NCBI GenBank assembly: GCA_017412675.1
Contig: JAFPWV010000002.1
Location: 1-32,360 of the forward strand
DNA: 32,360 nucleotides
Source: Clostridia bacterium
GTDB lineage: Bacteria; Bacillota; Clostridia; Oscillospirales; CAG-272
Direction of reading: 5' to 3'
Shown: piece after piece, positions 14,872 to 21,867 of the stretch
Layout: each line of letters begins with the position of its first letter
Position numbering within the stretch: position 1 is the first letter of the stretch
Notes under the pieces: model-generated
What the model saw: only the letters and a program-made list of their open reading frames with translations
What the model was told of the DNA's origin: nothing
Database searches by the model: none
Program-made: the position numbers and the translations under genes

Positions 14872-16479
14872 TCAGCCAAGCTCCGCGAATCGTTTCGCAC
14901 CGCTCTTCATCAGCCAGCCATAGAGGAGCAGAGAAGCGGCGAGAAGCAGGACGGCGACGAGAAGCAGGTAGAGATCGACGGAGAGGATGCCGGAGAGCGC
15001 GAAGTAAAGCGCAGCGAGCGCACCGAGGAAGAACCAGCTTCCGAAGAGTATGATGGCGACCGGAGCGCTTTGCTTCACCGGATACGCCTCGTTCATCCAT
15101 GTGAGGTTCGGCATGAGGAGGTTGAGCGCGAGACCGGCTTCCGCCGAGAAGAGCACGTACGCACAGCAGGCCGCAAGGACGAGCAGGGCTTGTGGGATCG
15201 TGGTGCCGGCGATGAAGCAGAAGACCAGCACGTCAATGACGGTCGGGATCCAGGCAAAGAGCAGATGCATTCTCAGCTTCGCCGAAAGGACGGACTGCGG
15301 AAGCACGGGCAGGGACTGTACGAGCCAGATCGAACGGCCTTCGAGCGAGACGGAAGGCGCGGTGACATCGATCATCGTGGAGAGCAGGCAGATCACGCCG
15401 CAGAGGATCAGCGGGAGCAGATTGCGGGATTCCGAGCTCGAGAACAACATCCCGATCCCGTTGCGGAGAGCTCCCATCTTGATCAGGCCTGCGATCGGCG
15501 CGAGGAGCATGAATACGATGCCGAGTCCGCAGTTGAGCATATAAACGGAGCTGGAAGTGAAATGACGGAGCTCGCGTTTGAGCAGCGCGGTCGACACGCC
15601 GGATACCTTGGCCCGCTTTTCGTGATAGACGGCTTTTGCGGCGCCGCGGTTATCGGTCGTGATCCGCAGATAGGTGCGGGAGAGGATATACCACGTCAGA
15701 GCAAAGGCTGCCGCTGCAATGAGGACGGCGAGCAGGAAATAGATCGTCTTCCCGACAGCGCCCTGGCCCGCCGCATAGAGCGGGAAGAGCCATGAGCGAA
15801 ATGCCCGGCTGACCTTCTCGGTATTGGCGAGGATCGAGGCAAGGATGCGGTACGCCGTACCGTAGATGTAGTAGTACACGCCGATGAATGCGAGCGTCAG
15901 AACGACGGTCACGGCGGTTTTGTTTTTCACGCGCACGGCGACGAGGGCGACGACCCAACCGAGCAGGCAAGTGAGTGCCGTCGCTGCGGCGGAAAGCGGA
16001 AAGACCAGAAGGATCTGGAAGAGAAGCGCGGGGAACGAGACGCCGACAATGCGGTTATAGACGAAGACTGCCGGCAGAAAGACCAGCGCGACGAAGAGAA
16101 AGCTCAGGAGCGCGACACCGGACAGCCGGACGAAGAGGATCTTCGAGGGCGGGATCGGCATCGAGAGCAAGAGGTCGTTGTCCTTCGAGCGGTAAAGCGC
16201 GGTATAGGTGTTGAAGACGCTGCCGAAGACCCCGAGCGCGACGGCAAGCAGCGCCATGATGGCAAAATACAGCCAATCAAGCCCTGCGCCGACAAGCTGG
16301 GGACAGAGAGCATAGGAGACGCTTCCGAACATGAAGGCGAACCATCCGAAGAGGAAGACGTAGAGCACGGCAAAGAGCGCAATCCCGCCGCGGCTTCGGG
16401 TCGTACCTTTTCGGCGGTCATAGAGCAGATTCTGTCCGACGAGCTCCAAAAGCTGTTTCCGGAAGAGAGCTTTCAGCAT
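14872..16479 (-). CDS. ABC transporter permease, multi-spanning
   Basis: A 535-residue integral membrane protein with about twelve hydrophobic segments, forming the membrane part of an ABC exporter with the ATPase just upstream. The N-terminal region contains a basic stretch (YDRRKGTTRSR), and a cytoplasmic block (YHEKRAKVSGVSTALLKREL) lies mid-protein, between two TM bundles. YRSKDNDLLLSMPIPPSKIL is a pattern common in Clostridial and Bacillus two-bundle permeases (YthQ/ABC-2 like). The ATG follows the ATPase stop by 3 nt, with GGAGGAA overlapping the end of that gene, so the genes are translationally coupled. Substrate unknown. Confidence 0.85.
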   Translation of the reverse strand: MLKALFRKQLLELVGQNLLYDRRKGTTRSRGGIALFAVLYVFLFGWFAFMFGSVSYALCPQLVGAGLDWLYFAIMALLAVALGVFGSVFNTYTALYRSKDNDLLLSMPIPPSKILFVRLSGVALLSFLFVALVFLPAVFVYNRIVGVSFPALLFQILLVFPLSAAATALTCLLGWVVALVAVRVKNKTAVTVVLTLAFIGVYYYIYGTAYRILASILANTEKVSRAFRSWLFPLYAAGQGAVGKTIYFLLAVLIAAAAFALTWYILSRTYLRITTDNRGAAKAVYHEKRAKVSGVSTALLKRELRHFTSSSVYMLNCGLGIVFMLLAPIAGLIKMGALRNGIGMLFSSSESRNLLPLILCGVICLLSTMIDVTAPSVSLEGRSIWLVQSLPVLPQSVLSAKLRMHLLFAWIPTVIDVLVFCFIAGTTIPQALLVLAACCAYVLFSAEAGLALNLLMPNLTWMNEAYPVKQSAPVAIILFGSWFFLGALAALYFALSGILSVDLYLLLVAVLLLAASLLLYGWLMKSGAKRFAELG

Positions 16480-16482
16480 GGC

Positions 16483-17190
16483 TCATTCCTCCTCCAGTTC
16501 GAGGAAGACCGCCTCGAGGGATTCGTCGCCGCGCACGTCTTCCATCGTGCCTTCGCGGATCAGGCGTCCGGATTTGATGATGGCGACCTCGTCGCAGAGC
16601 TTTTCCGCGACCTCGAGGACGTGCGTTGAGAAGAAGATCGCGCCGCCGCGGTCACAATGCTCGCGCATCAGACCCTTGAGCAGGTGGGATGCCTTCGGAT
16701 CAAGCCCGACGAACGGCTCGTCCATCAGGATGAGCTTCGGGTCGTGCAGCCACGCCGAGATGACCGCGAGCTTCTGTTTCATGCCGTGCGAGTAGGCGGA
16801 GATCGGCTGGGCGAGGTCCTTCGTGAGCTCGAAGGTATCGCCGAGGGTACGGATCTTCTCCTGCCGCACATCCGCCGGGACGCCGAAAATGTCGCCGACG
16901 AAATTCAGAAAGCGGATCCCGCTCATGTAGTCGTAGAGATCGGGGTTGTCCGGTATGTAGGCGATATCGCGTTTCGTTTTCATGGGATCGGTGCGGACGG
17001 AGTTTCCGTTCACGGTGATCTCTCCGCTGTCAAAGGAGAGGATCCCGGCGACGCATTTGAGCGTGGTGGTCTTGCCGGCGCCGTTGTGACCGATGAAGCC
17101 GCAGATCTCGCCGGGGCTGATGTGCAGGCTGAGATCCTCCACGGCGGCCTTATCCCCGTAGGTTTTGGTCAGATGTTCGATTTTCAGCAT
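16483..17190 (-). CDS. ABC transporter ATP-binding protein (ABC-2 exporter type)
   Basis: A 235-residue ATPase energising the adjacent permease. Walker A GHNGAGKTT (34-42), signature SHGMKQK (134-140), Walker B LILMDEP (153-159) and switch His190 are intact. The signature departs from LSGGQ as it often does in YthP/EcsA-like ATPases. ISPGEICGFIGHNGAGKTT and IAYIPDNPDLYDYMSG are typical of the group. The ATG has AGGAGG 11 nt upstream. It is the middle gene of a three-gene operon behind the promoter at 17460-17488. Confidence 0.92.
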   Translation of the reverse strand: MLKIEHLTKTYGDKAAVEDLSLHISPGEICGFIGHNGAGKTTTLKCVAGILSFDSGEITVNGNSVRTDPMKTKRDIAYIPDNPDLYDYMSGIRFLNFVGDIFGVPADVRQEKIRTLGDTFELTKDLAQPISAYSHGMKQKLAVISAWLHDPKLILMDEPFVGLDPKASHLLKGLMREHCDRGGAIFFSTHVLEVAEKLCDEVAIIKSGRLIREGTMEDVRGDESLEAVFLELEEE

Positions 17191-17221
17191 AACGAAACGA
17201 TTCCTCCTGATGGATTGATTC

Positions 17222-17416
17222 TTATTTGCGGTTGAAACGGATGGCCGTTAGGCACGAGACGCTCGAGAGAACGGCGCAGACGAGAGCGGCGGAGATCCCG
17301 ACGGGCTTTGAAACCGTGATGCCCGGCAGAACGCCGAACGCACCGGCAAACAGGATGATGGTGACGACATTCAAGAGAACGGACAGCATCAGAAACAGAA
17401 CGAAGGATTTGTTCAA
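17222..17416 (-). CDS. small two-TM membrane protein leading the ABC operon
   Basis: A 64-residue protein with two hydrophobic segments (about 5-27 and 35-55) and a short basic end (RFNRK). No family recognised. The start is decided by the SD: GGAGG at 17430-17426 leaves 8 nt to a TTG at 17416, while the GTG at 17425 directly abuts the SD and is unlikely to be used. It lies first in the operon with the ATPase (31-bp gap) and permease, so it may be a small accessory of that transporter; this is inferred from position alone. Confidence 0.65.
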   Translation of the reverse strand: MNKSFVLFLMLSVLLNVVTIILFAGAFGVLPGITVSKPVGISAALVCAVLSSVSCLTAIRFNRK

Positions 17417-17436
17417 GCGAGTCACCTCCGAAATCT

Positions 17437-17453
17437 GATATCATCTCGATATC
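17437..17453. promoter_or_regulatory. GATATC pair, candidate operator of the ABC operon
   Basis: Two copies of GATATC (17437-17442, 17448-17453) spaced by 5 bp, giving an 11-bp centre-to-centre repeat with dyad symmetry. It begins at or just after the expected transcription start of the 17460-17488 promoter and lies before the SD, a typical repressor position. No repressor gene is in the window. Confidence 0.4.
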
Positions 17454-17459
17454 GCGTGG

Positions 17460-17488
17460 ATTATATCATCCCGCCGTCCGGCTGTCAA
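17460..17488 (-). promoter_or_regulatory. sigma-A promoter of the second ABC operon
   Basis: On the minus strand: TTGACA (17488-17483), 17-bp spacer, TATAAT (17465-17460). A perfect consensus in both boxes. Confidence 0.85.
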
Positions 17489-17515
17489 GGGACTATAGCG
17501 GTTTCTCATGGAATT

Positions 17516-18475
17516 TTAATCCTCCCTGAGGATCCGGAAATACGGATCGAGATCGGCATCGCCCCAGAGATCGCGGTAGTTCTCACCGAGGAAGCAGCCG
17601 AAGGAGGTGACGGCTTCAAAGCCGAGCGCGCGGTAGGCGGCGACATCGGCGCGGCAGATCGCGGCATTCAGCGTGAAGGCTTTCGGCGGAAGCTGCCAGC
17701 CAGAGAAAAGGGAATCGTCGACCCAGTAGTCGAGAGCTTTGGCGTCGCGGCGTCCGAAGAGCTCGAGAAGAGCGGGAAGGGTGGAAACCTGGGCGGCGTT
17801 CTTCTCGCATGTCGGATCAAAGAGGGAATGCTCGAAATCCCGGGCGATCGGCGCGAATTCGAGAAAGAGACGGTCGTCGGGCTGTACCGTTTCGGGGAGT
17901 TTGAGCGTTTCGCAGTACGCGAGATAACTGACCCGCGCCGCGGGATCGACGGAACACACGCCGTCCGCGATGGCGCGATAGAGGATCATGGCCTGATCGG
18001 ACGCCGAAAGGGATCGGCAGGCGGGACAGGCGCATCCCGCGCTCGCCACGTCGTCGATCCAGAAATGATAGTGGTGTGTATCGGGCCGGAAAATGCGGGC
18101 AAGCTCTGCCGCGCGCTCCCGGATATGTTCGAGGGCCTCCGGATTCGAGGCACAGCAGTTGAAGAGCGGCGTCCGTTCTCCCGAATCGTCCATGCGGAAC
18201 CAGTCGGGATTCGTCTCGAACCGATCCCGTTCGAGGAGCCAGGAGAGCGCATGCATCTCGAACTCCACGGCGATCCCGGCTTTCTCCATACGCGCGGCAA
18301 GACGCCTCCATTCCGGCGTACCGAGGAACCGGATGCAGTCTTCGAGCGAACGATGGGCGTCCATGCCGCCCGCCGGATGAACGCCGACGACGTTCAACCC
18401 GCTGTTTTCGAGCCGTCCGGCCCAGTAGTCCCCGCAGTCCGCGGCGTGGATCACGATGCCCCGTCTTTTGATCAT
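17516..18475 (-). CDS. DUF4838-like protein
   Basis: A 319-residue soluble protein that looks like the barrel-type DUF4838 domain often attached to glycoside hydrolases. It contains HYHFWIDDVASAGCACPACR (135-154) with a Cys-x-Cys-x2-Cys cluster (148, 150, 153) that may bind a metal, and acidic residues in WIDD (139-142). PDWFRMDDSGERTPLFNCCASNPEALEHI (90-118) and LEFAPIARDFEHSLFDPTC are further recognisable blocks. It stands alone here, without fused carbohydrate-binding or hydrolase domains. No signal peptide. GGAGG lies 9 nt before the ATG, and a TATAAT on the minus strand (18511-18506) may be its -10, but the -35 is weak. Function unknown; a carbohydrate role is inferred. Confidence 0.75.
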   Translation of the reverse strand: MIKRRGIVIHAADCGDYWAGRLENSGLNVVGVHPAGGMDAHRSLEDCIRFLGTPEWRRLAARMEKAGIAVEFEMHALSWLLERDRFETNPDWFRMDDSGERTPLFNCCASNPEALEHIRERAAELARIFRPDTHHYHFWIDDVASAGCACPACRSLSASDQAMILYRAIADGVCSVDPAARVSYLAYCETLKLPETVQPDDRLFLEFAPIARDFEHSLFDPTCEKNAAQVSTLPALLELFGRRDAKALDYWVDDSLFSGWQLPPKAFTLNAAICRADVAAYRALGFEAVTSFGCFLGENYRDLWGDADLDPYFRILRED

Positions 18476-18553
18476 GGTATCATACCTCCCGGCGTCATTT
18501 TTCCCATTATACCACGATCCGACCAGAAAGGGAAGAGGCGGGAGACAAAAAAC

Positions 18554-18925
18554 TCAGTCCTTGACCTTGCTGTCGAAGAAAAACGAGGCGATGAGTCCCG
18601 AGAGCATGGCGGCGGCGATTCCGCCCGAGGCAGCCGTGAGAGGCCCCTTCAGCGCGCCGATCAGTCCTTCCTTTGCGACGGCTTCCTGAACGCCTTCGCT
18701 GATGAGATAACCGAATCCCGTGAGCGGGACCGTCGCGCCGGAGCCCGCAAAATCGACAAGCGCTCCGTAGACGCCGACCCCGCCGAGGAAAACGCCGGCC
18801 ACGACATACCCGACGAGGATGCGCGCGGGCGTCAGCTTCGTCTTGTCGATCAGGATCTGCGCGACGGTGCAGAAGAGTCCGCCGATCACAAACGCGCGGA
18901 AAAGCGCCGTAAGAAACGTTTCCAT
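18554..18925 (-). CDS. spoVAE: stage V sporulation protein AE (SpoVAEb type)
   Basis: A 123-residue membrane protein of the SpoVA channel that moves dipicolinic acid into the forespore and releases it on germination. Four hydrophobic segments are visible. Hallmarks are AFVIGGLFCTVAQILIDKTK (11-30) and the glycine-rich GFGYLISEGVQEAVAKEGLI. Length fits SpoVAEb. AAGGAGG lies 5 nt before the ATG, and the stop of spoVAD is 10 bp upstream, so the two genes are cotranscribed from the sigma-G-like promoter at 20011-20040. A T6 run follows the stop directly but with no good stem. Confidence 0.92.
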   Translation of the reverse strand: METFLTALFRAFVIGGLFCTVAQILIDKTKLTPARILVGYVVAGVFLGGVGVYGALVDFAGSGATVPLTGFGYLISEGVQEAVAKEGLIGALKGPLTAASGGIAAAMLSGLIASFFFDSKVKD

Positions 18926-18935
18926 ATCTGCCTCC

Positions 18936-19982
18936 TTATTCTGCCGGACTCTCCGAGACCTCGTCCCGTTTCGTTCCGCGGATGTGCACGAGATGCGCGA
19001 TGCCGGGGATCGTTTCGCCCTGCTGGACCGCCGCGGTGTTCATGAGAGCGCCTGTCGCGAGGAAGAGCATCTCCGGGATCTCCCCGTCCCGGACCATCTC
19101 AAGCAGCTCCGCCGCCATCACGACCGCGGAACAACCGCACCCGGACGCCCCGGAATGGACATCTTCTTTGTTGCGATCATAGATGCGAAGCCCGCAGTCC
19201 GTATGCCGGTCCCGGATCTCGAGTCCTTTGGCCGCCAGAAGATCATAGAGGATCGCGCTGCCCTCTGCGCCGAGATCTCCTGTGACGATCGTCGCCCCGG
19301 CCGGGAGGCAGCCGCTGTCCCGATAGCGCAAGATCGTATCTGCCGCGGCCGGTGCCATCGCTGCCCCCATGTTCGCCGCGTCCGTGATCCCGCGGTCGAT
19401 GATGCAGCCCGGCATTACATCGAGGATCTCCGGAACATACGTCCCTTTCGTCCGCTGTGCGTCGCCCGGACGGGAGGAGACGATGAACGCGCCTGCGCCC
19501 GTCACCGTCCATTGCGCCGTCGGAGTGCGCTGCCCGCCGTATTCAAGCGGATAGCGGAACTGCCGCTCAGCGGTGCAGAAATGCGAGGAGGTGACGACTG
19601 CGCACCGTCGGCACACCGATGCCGTCGCCAACGCCGCGAGGAGCAGTCCTTCCGCCGACGTCGAGCACGCGCCGAACAGACCGAGGAAGGGGATGCGGTA
19701 GCCGAGCAGTCCGTAGCTCGACGAGACGCATTGATTCACCAGATCGCCCGCGACGAGCAGGTCGAGGTCTCCTTCGACGAGTTCCGCCTTCCGCATGGCG
19801 ATGCCGAGAGAAAGACGCTGCATTTCCGCCTCGGCTTTTTCCCAGGAATCCTTACCGAAGCGGTCATCCCCGCTGAAATCGAATCGTTCGCCGAGCGGTC
19901 CTCTCTTTTCCTTCTGTCCGACGACGGAGCCGGCAGATGTGATGAATACCCGGCGGGCCGGGAAAAACGGTTTCTTCTGCAT
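18936..19982 (-). CDS. spoVAD: stage V sporulation protein AD
   Basis: A 348-residue thiolase-fold protein that in Bacillus binds dipicolinic acid at the forespore inner membrane. The N-terminus has VFITSAGSVVGQKEKRGPLG (12-31), followed by the thiolase-like GLFGACSTSAEGLLLA. Other blocks are TPTAQWTVTGAGAFIV, GRITDAANMGAAM-like text (DRGITDAANMGAAMAPAAA), and SGASGCGCSAVV near the end, all usual for SpoVAD. The ATG at 19982 has GGAGG 6 nt upstream; an earlier in-frame start has no SD. The usual upstream partner spoVAC is absent: the next gene upstream is a divergent HPr-like gene. Confidence 0.94.
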   Translation of the reverse strand: MQKKPFFPARRVFITSAGSVVGQKEKRGPLGERFDFSGDDRFGKDSWEKAEAEMQRLSLGIAMRKAELVEGDLDLLVAGDLVNQCVSSSYGLLGYRIPFLGLFGACSTSAEGLLLAALATASVCRRCAVVTSSHFCTAERQFRYPLEYGGQRTPTAQWTVTGAGAFIVSSRPGDAQRTKGTYVPEILDVMPGCIIDRGITDAANMGAAMAPAAADTILRYRDSGCLPAGATIVTGDLGAEGSAILYDLLAAKGLEIRDRHTDCGLRIYDRNKEDVHSGASGCGCSAVVMAAELLEMVRDGEIPEMLFLATGALMNTAAVQQGETIPGIAHLVHIRGTKRDEVSESPAE

Positions 19983-20010
19983 ACGAGACCTCCGATTGAA
20001 ATCCAAGTCT

Positions 20011-20040
20011 CAGCATGTCCCGATCTTTATGTTTTTATAC
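20011..20040 (-). promoter_or_regulatory. sigma-G-like promoter of spoVAD-spoVAE
   Basis: On the minus strand: GTATA (20040-20036), 18-bp spacer, CATGCTG (20017-20011). The -35 is a perfect GYATA; the -10 misses only the last base of CATNNTA. Position is 28 bp before the spoVAD ATG. The spacer equals that of the SASP promoter at 5411-5440. Confidence 0.5.
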
Positions 20041-20166
20041 CTCCCGGCTGGATGGGTATTTATGGAAAAGGCACAAATCGTCCCCATTTCTGTTGTTGAA
20101 ATAGACGAAGAACGGGCATCGTATCAGCCTCAGAACGGTCAAGAAAGAGAATTTGTCCCGAGGCAG

Positions 20167-20194
20167 TTGACTTTTGCGGACAACGGAGTATAAT
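20167..20194 (+). promoter_or_regulatory. sigma-A promoter of the HPr-like gene
   Basis: TTGACT (20167-20172), 16-bp spacer, TATAAT (20189-20194), 42 bp before the start codon. Confidence 0.7.
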
Positions 20195-20236
20195 AGTCAC
20201 GGCCGCAGGGAAAAACCGCACGGCCGGAGGAATGAT

Positions 20237-20470
20237 ATGGAAAAAGGCAATTACCGCTATCCCGTGAAATTCAACGGGATCCAGGACATGCTCGAATTCA
20301 CGCACAGTGCGTCGAAGTGTCCGGGAGAAGTCATGCTCGTCAACGGGCATCACCGCCTCTCTGCCAAGAGCTTTTTGAGCGTCATGATCGCAGCCCTCTC
20401 GTGGGACTCCGTGACGGTCGAGGCGGATTTCGACTGCTATTTCGAGTTTGAAGCGTTCATCGCACAGTAA
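20237..20470 (+). CDS. HPr-like protein lacking the phospho-acceptor histidine
   Basis: A 77-residue protein with the HPr fold signature. HSASKC (23-28) aligns with the QTASKF helix, and VNGHHRLSAKSFLSVMIAAL (35-54) aligns with the NAKSIMGVMSL region, including Ser45 at the place of regulatory Ser46. WDSVTVEADFD matches the following strand. The His15 loop (G-x-HARP) is missing: an alignment by eye puts Gly14 at the histidine and Gln16 at the arginine. It therefore cannot carry phosphate from EI to sugar transporters. It may be regulatory, like Crh in Bacillus, or have a new role. GGAGG lies 6 nt before the ATG. Single-gene unit with its own promoter and terminator. Confidence 0.85.
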   Translation: MEKGNYRYPVKFNGIQDMLEFTHSASKCPGEVMLVNGHHRLSAKSFLSVMIAALSWDSVTVEADFDCYFEFEAFIAQ

Positions 20471-20477
20471 ACCGAAT

Positions 20478-20520
20478 AAAAAGATCGGCGTCTTTCCGAA
20501 ACGGAGAGGCGCCGTTTTTT
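20478..20520. terminator. strong bidirectional terminator
   Basis: A 13-bp stem (20486-20498 with 20502-20514, three G-T pairs) closed by an AAA loop, followed by T6 (20515-20520) on the plus strand. On the minus strand five T follow three bases after the stem (A run 20478-20482). It ends the HPr-like gene and the convergent phosphodiesterase gene. Confidence 0.88.
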
Positions 20521-20532
20521 CGATTGCATCGG

Positions 20533-21831
20533 TCATTCCGCGAGCAGTTCCGTGATGGGCTTGCCGTCGGTGTCCGGCATGGAGATCCCCATGGCGCGCG
20601 CGATGGTCGGCGCTTCGTCGACAAGGCGTCCGTCGCTCAGCACCACGCCATTTCGGAAGGCGGGACCGCTCACGCAGAAGACGGGGCAGGGACCCTTCGA
20701 CGGAAGATAACCGTGGGTCGCGTGTCCCTTGCGGTAGTCGCCGTTGTCCGCGCCCGTGACGAGAGGACGGGTGTATTTATCGCCGAAGGAGGTGTAATTA
20801 TCCGTCTCGATCACGAAGGAAAAGTCACCGGCATAGTGTTCTTCCTCGCGCGCTTCGTCCGCCGTGAAGACCCGGCTGATCCCGTAAACGCCTTCGTCGC
20901 AGAGATGTTTTAATAAGGCATAAGTCTTATCATAGGTCGCGCGGTCCGAGGGATCCTTCAGATAGACACAGGCCGACATGCCGCCGGACTGACACCACGC
21001 ATCCCATTCCGGCTCGCCGCCTTCCACCGGGCGGATCAATCCGGCATCTGCAAGCAGCACGTTGATGTGGATAACGCGCTTGATGTCCATCTGCCCGTGA
21101 TCGGAGGTCAGCACGAAATTCGTGTCCTCCGCGACACCGGCTTCCTCTGCGGCATGCAGGAGATCGCCGATCCAGCGGTCCGTATCCTCGAGCGTTTTCC
21201 TGATGTGAGGCCCGAACGTACCGCCTGCATGGCGCGCGCCGTCAATGTTGGCCGGGTGGATCATCAGAAGATCGGGCGTGAATTCCCGGATCATGTCGCA
21301 GGCACAGGCAAGCATGAAATCGTCGCAGAAGGGATGCGTCCGCTCCTTCATCAGATGCGCATTGCGCTCGATGATCGGGACCACACACTCCTGCGTCCCC
21401 ATCTCCCTGAACGCATCGGCAAGGGTCTGTTCCTTTGACTGGGTCCAGTATTCGTTGATCAGCCAGTCAATGGACGGATGGTTCCCGGTGCAAGGCCAGA
21501 AAACCGCAGCCGTCGTGAGGCCGGCTATTTTCGCCGCATCAAAGATGTCCGGGACTTTCACATACGCGTGCTCCCAGATCCACGGGATCGGCGGCTTGAT
21601 ATAGCGATAGGGCGATTTCAGGTTTCCTGGGATCCCGTGACGGTCCGGCCAGCATCCGGTCGCCATGGTCGTGTGGCAGGGATAGGTGATGGTCGGGTAG
21701 ATCGACTTGACCCGCTCGATCATGGATCCTTCGCCGAAGACCTTTCGGAAGTTCGGCATTTGCCTGAGCTCCGCCATGTCCTCCTCGACGAGGGCGTCGG
21801 CGGATAGAACGATCATCTTGTTTTGACGCAT
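20533..21831 (-). CDS. alkaline-phosphatase superfamily phosphodiesterase (NPP type)
   Basis: A 432-residue two-metal hydrolase of the nucleotide pyrophosphatase/phosphodiesterase group. The expected ligands and nucleophile are in place: Asp12 (LSADAL), Thr47 in YPTITYPCHTTMATG (45-59), Asp198 and His202 (IDGARHAGG), Asp245/His246 (TSDHGQ) and His374 (GHATHGY). It probably cleaves a phosphodiester or pyrophosphate bond of a nucleotide or sugar derivative; substrate not predictable. No signal peptide or TM segment, so cytoplasmic, unlike many NPPs. AAAGGAG lies 6-8 nt before the ATG. It starts 36 bp after the NlpC/P60 gene and may be cotranscribed with it. Confidence 0.9.
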   Translation of the reverse strand: MRQNKMIVLSADALVEEDMAELRQMPNFRKVFGEGSMIERVKSIYPTITYPCHTTMATGCWPDRHGIPGNLKSPYRYIKPPIPWIWEHAYVKVPDIFDAAKIAGLTTAAVFWPCTGNHPSIDWLINEYWTQSKEQTLADAFREMGTQECVVPIIERNAHLMKERTHPFCDDFMLACACDMIREFTPDLLMIHPANIDGARHAGGTFGPHIRKTLEDTDRWIGDLLHAAEEAGVAEDTNFVLTSDHGQMDIKRVIHINVLLADAGLIRPVEGGEPEWDAWCQSGGMSACVYLKDPSDRATYDKTYALLKHLCDEGVYGISRVFTADEAREEEHYAGDFSFVIETDNYTSFGDKYTRPLVTGADNGDYRKGHATHGYLPSKGPCPVFCVSGPAFRNGVVLSDGRLVDEAPTIARAMGISMPDTDGKPITELLAE

Positions 21832-21867
21832 CGAATCGCTCCTTTCCCGTTCATGAAACGGCTTTCT

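Noticed and set aside
17456..19045. Long plus-strand open frame of 529 codons opposite the DUF4838-like and spoVAE genes
   Set aside because: Antisense shadow of GC-rich genes. It spans two real genes and their gap, is rich in Arg/Gly/Glu without domain text, and has no SD or promoter.
18819..20099. Plus-strand open frame of 426 codons opposite spoVAD
   Set aside because: spoVAD on the other strand is clear; this frame has no start signals and crosses its promoter.
20060..20536. Minus-strand open frame of 158 codons opposite the HPr-like gene
   Set aside because: It overlaps the HPr-like gene, its promoter and the strong terminator, so it cannot be a real gene.
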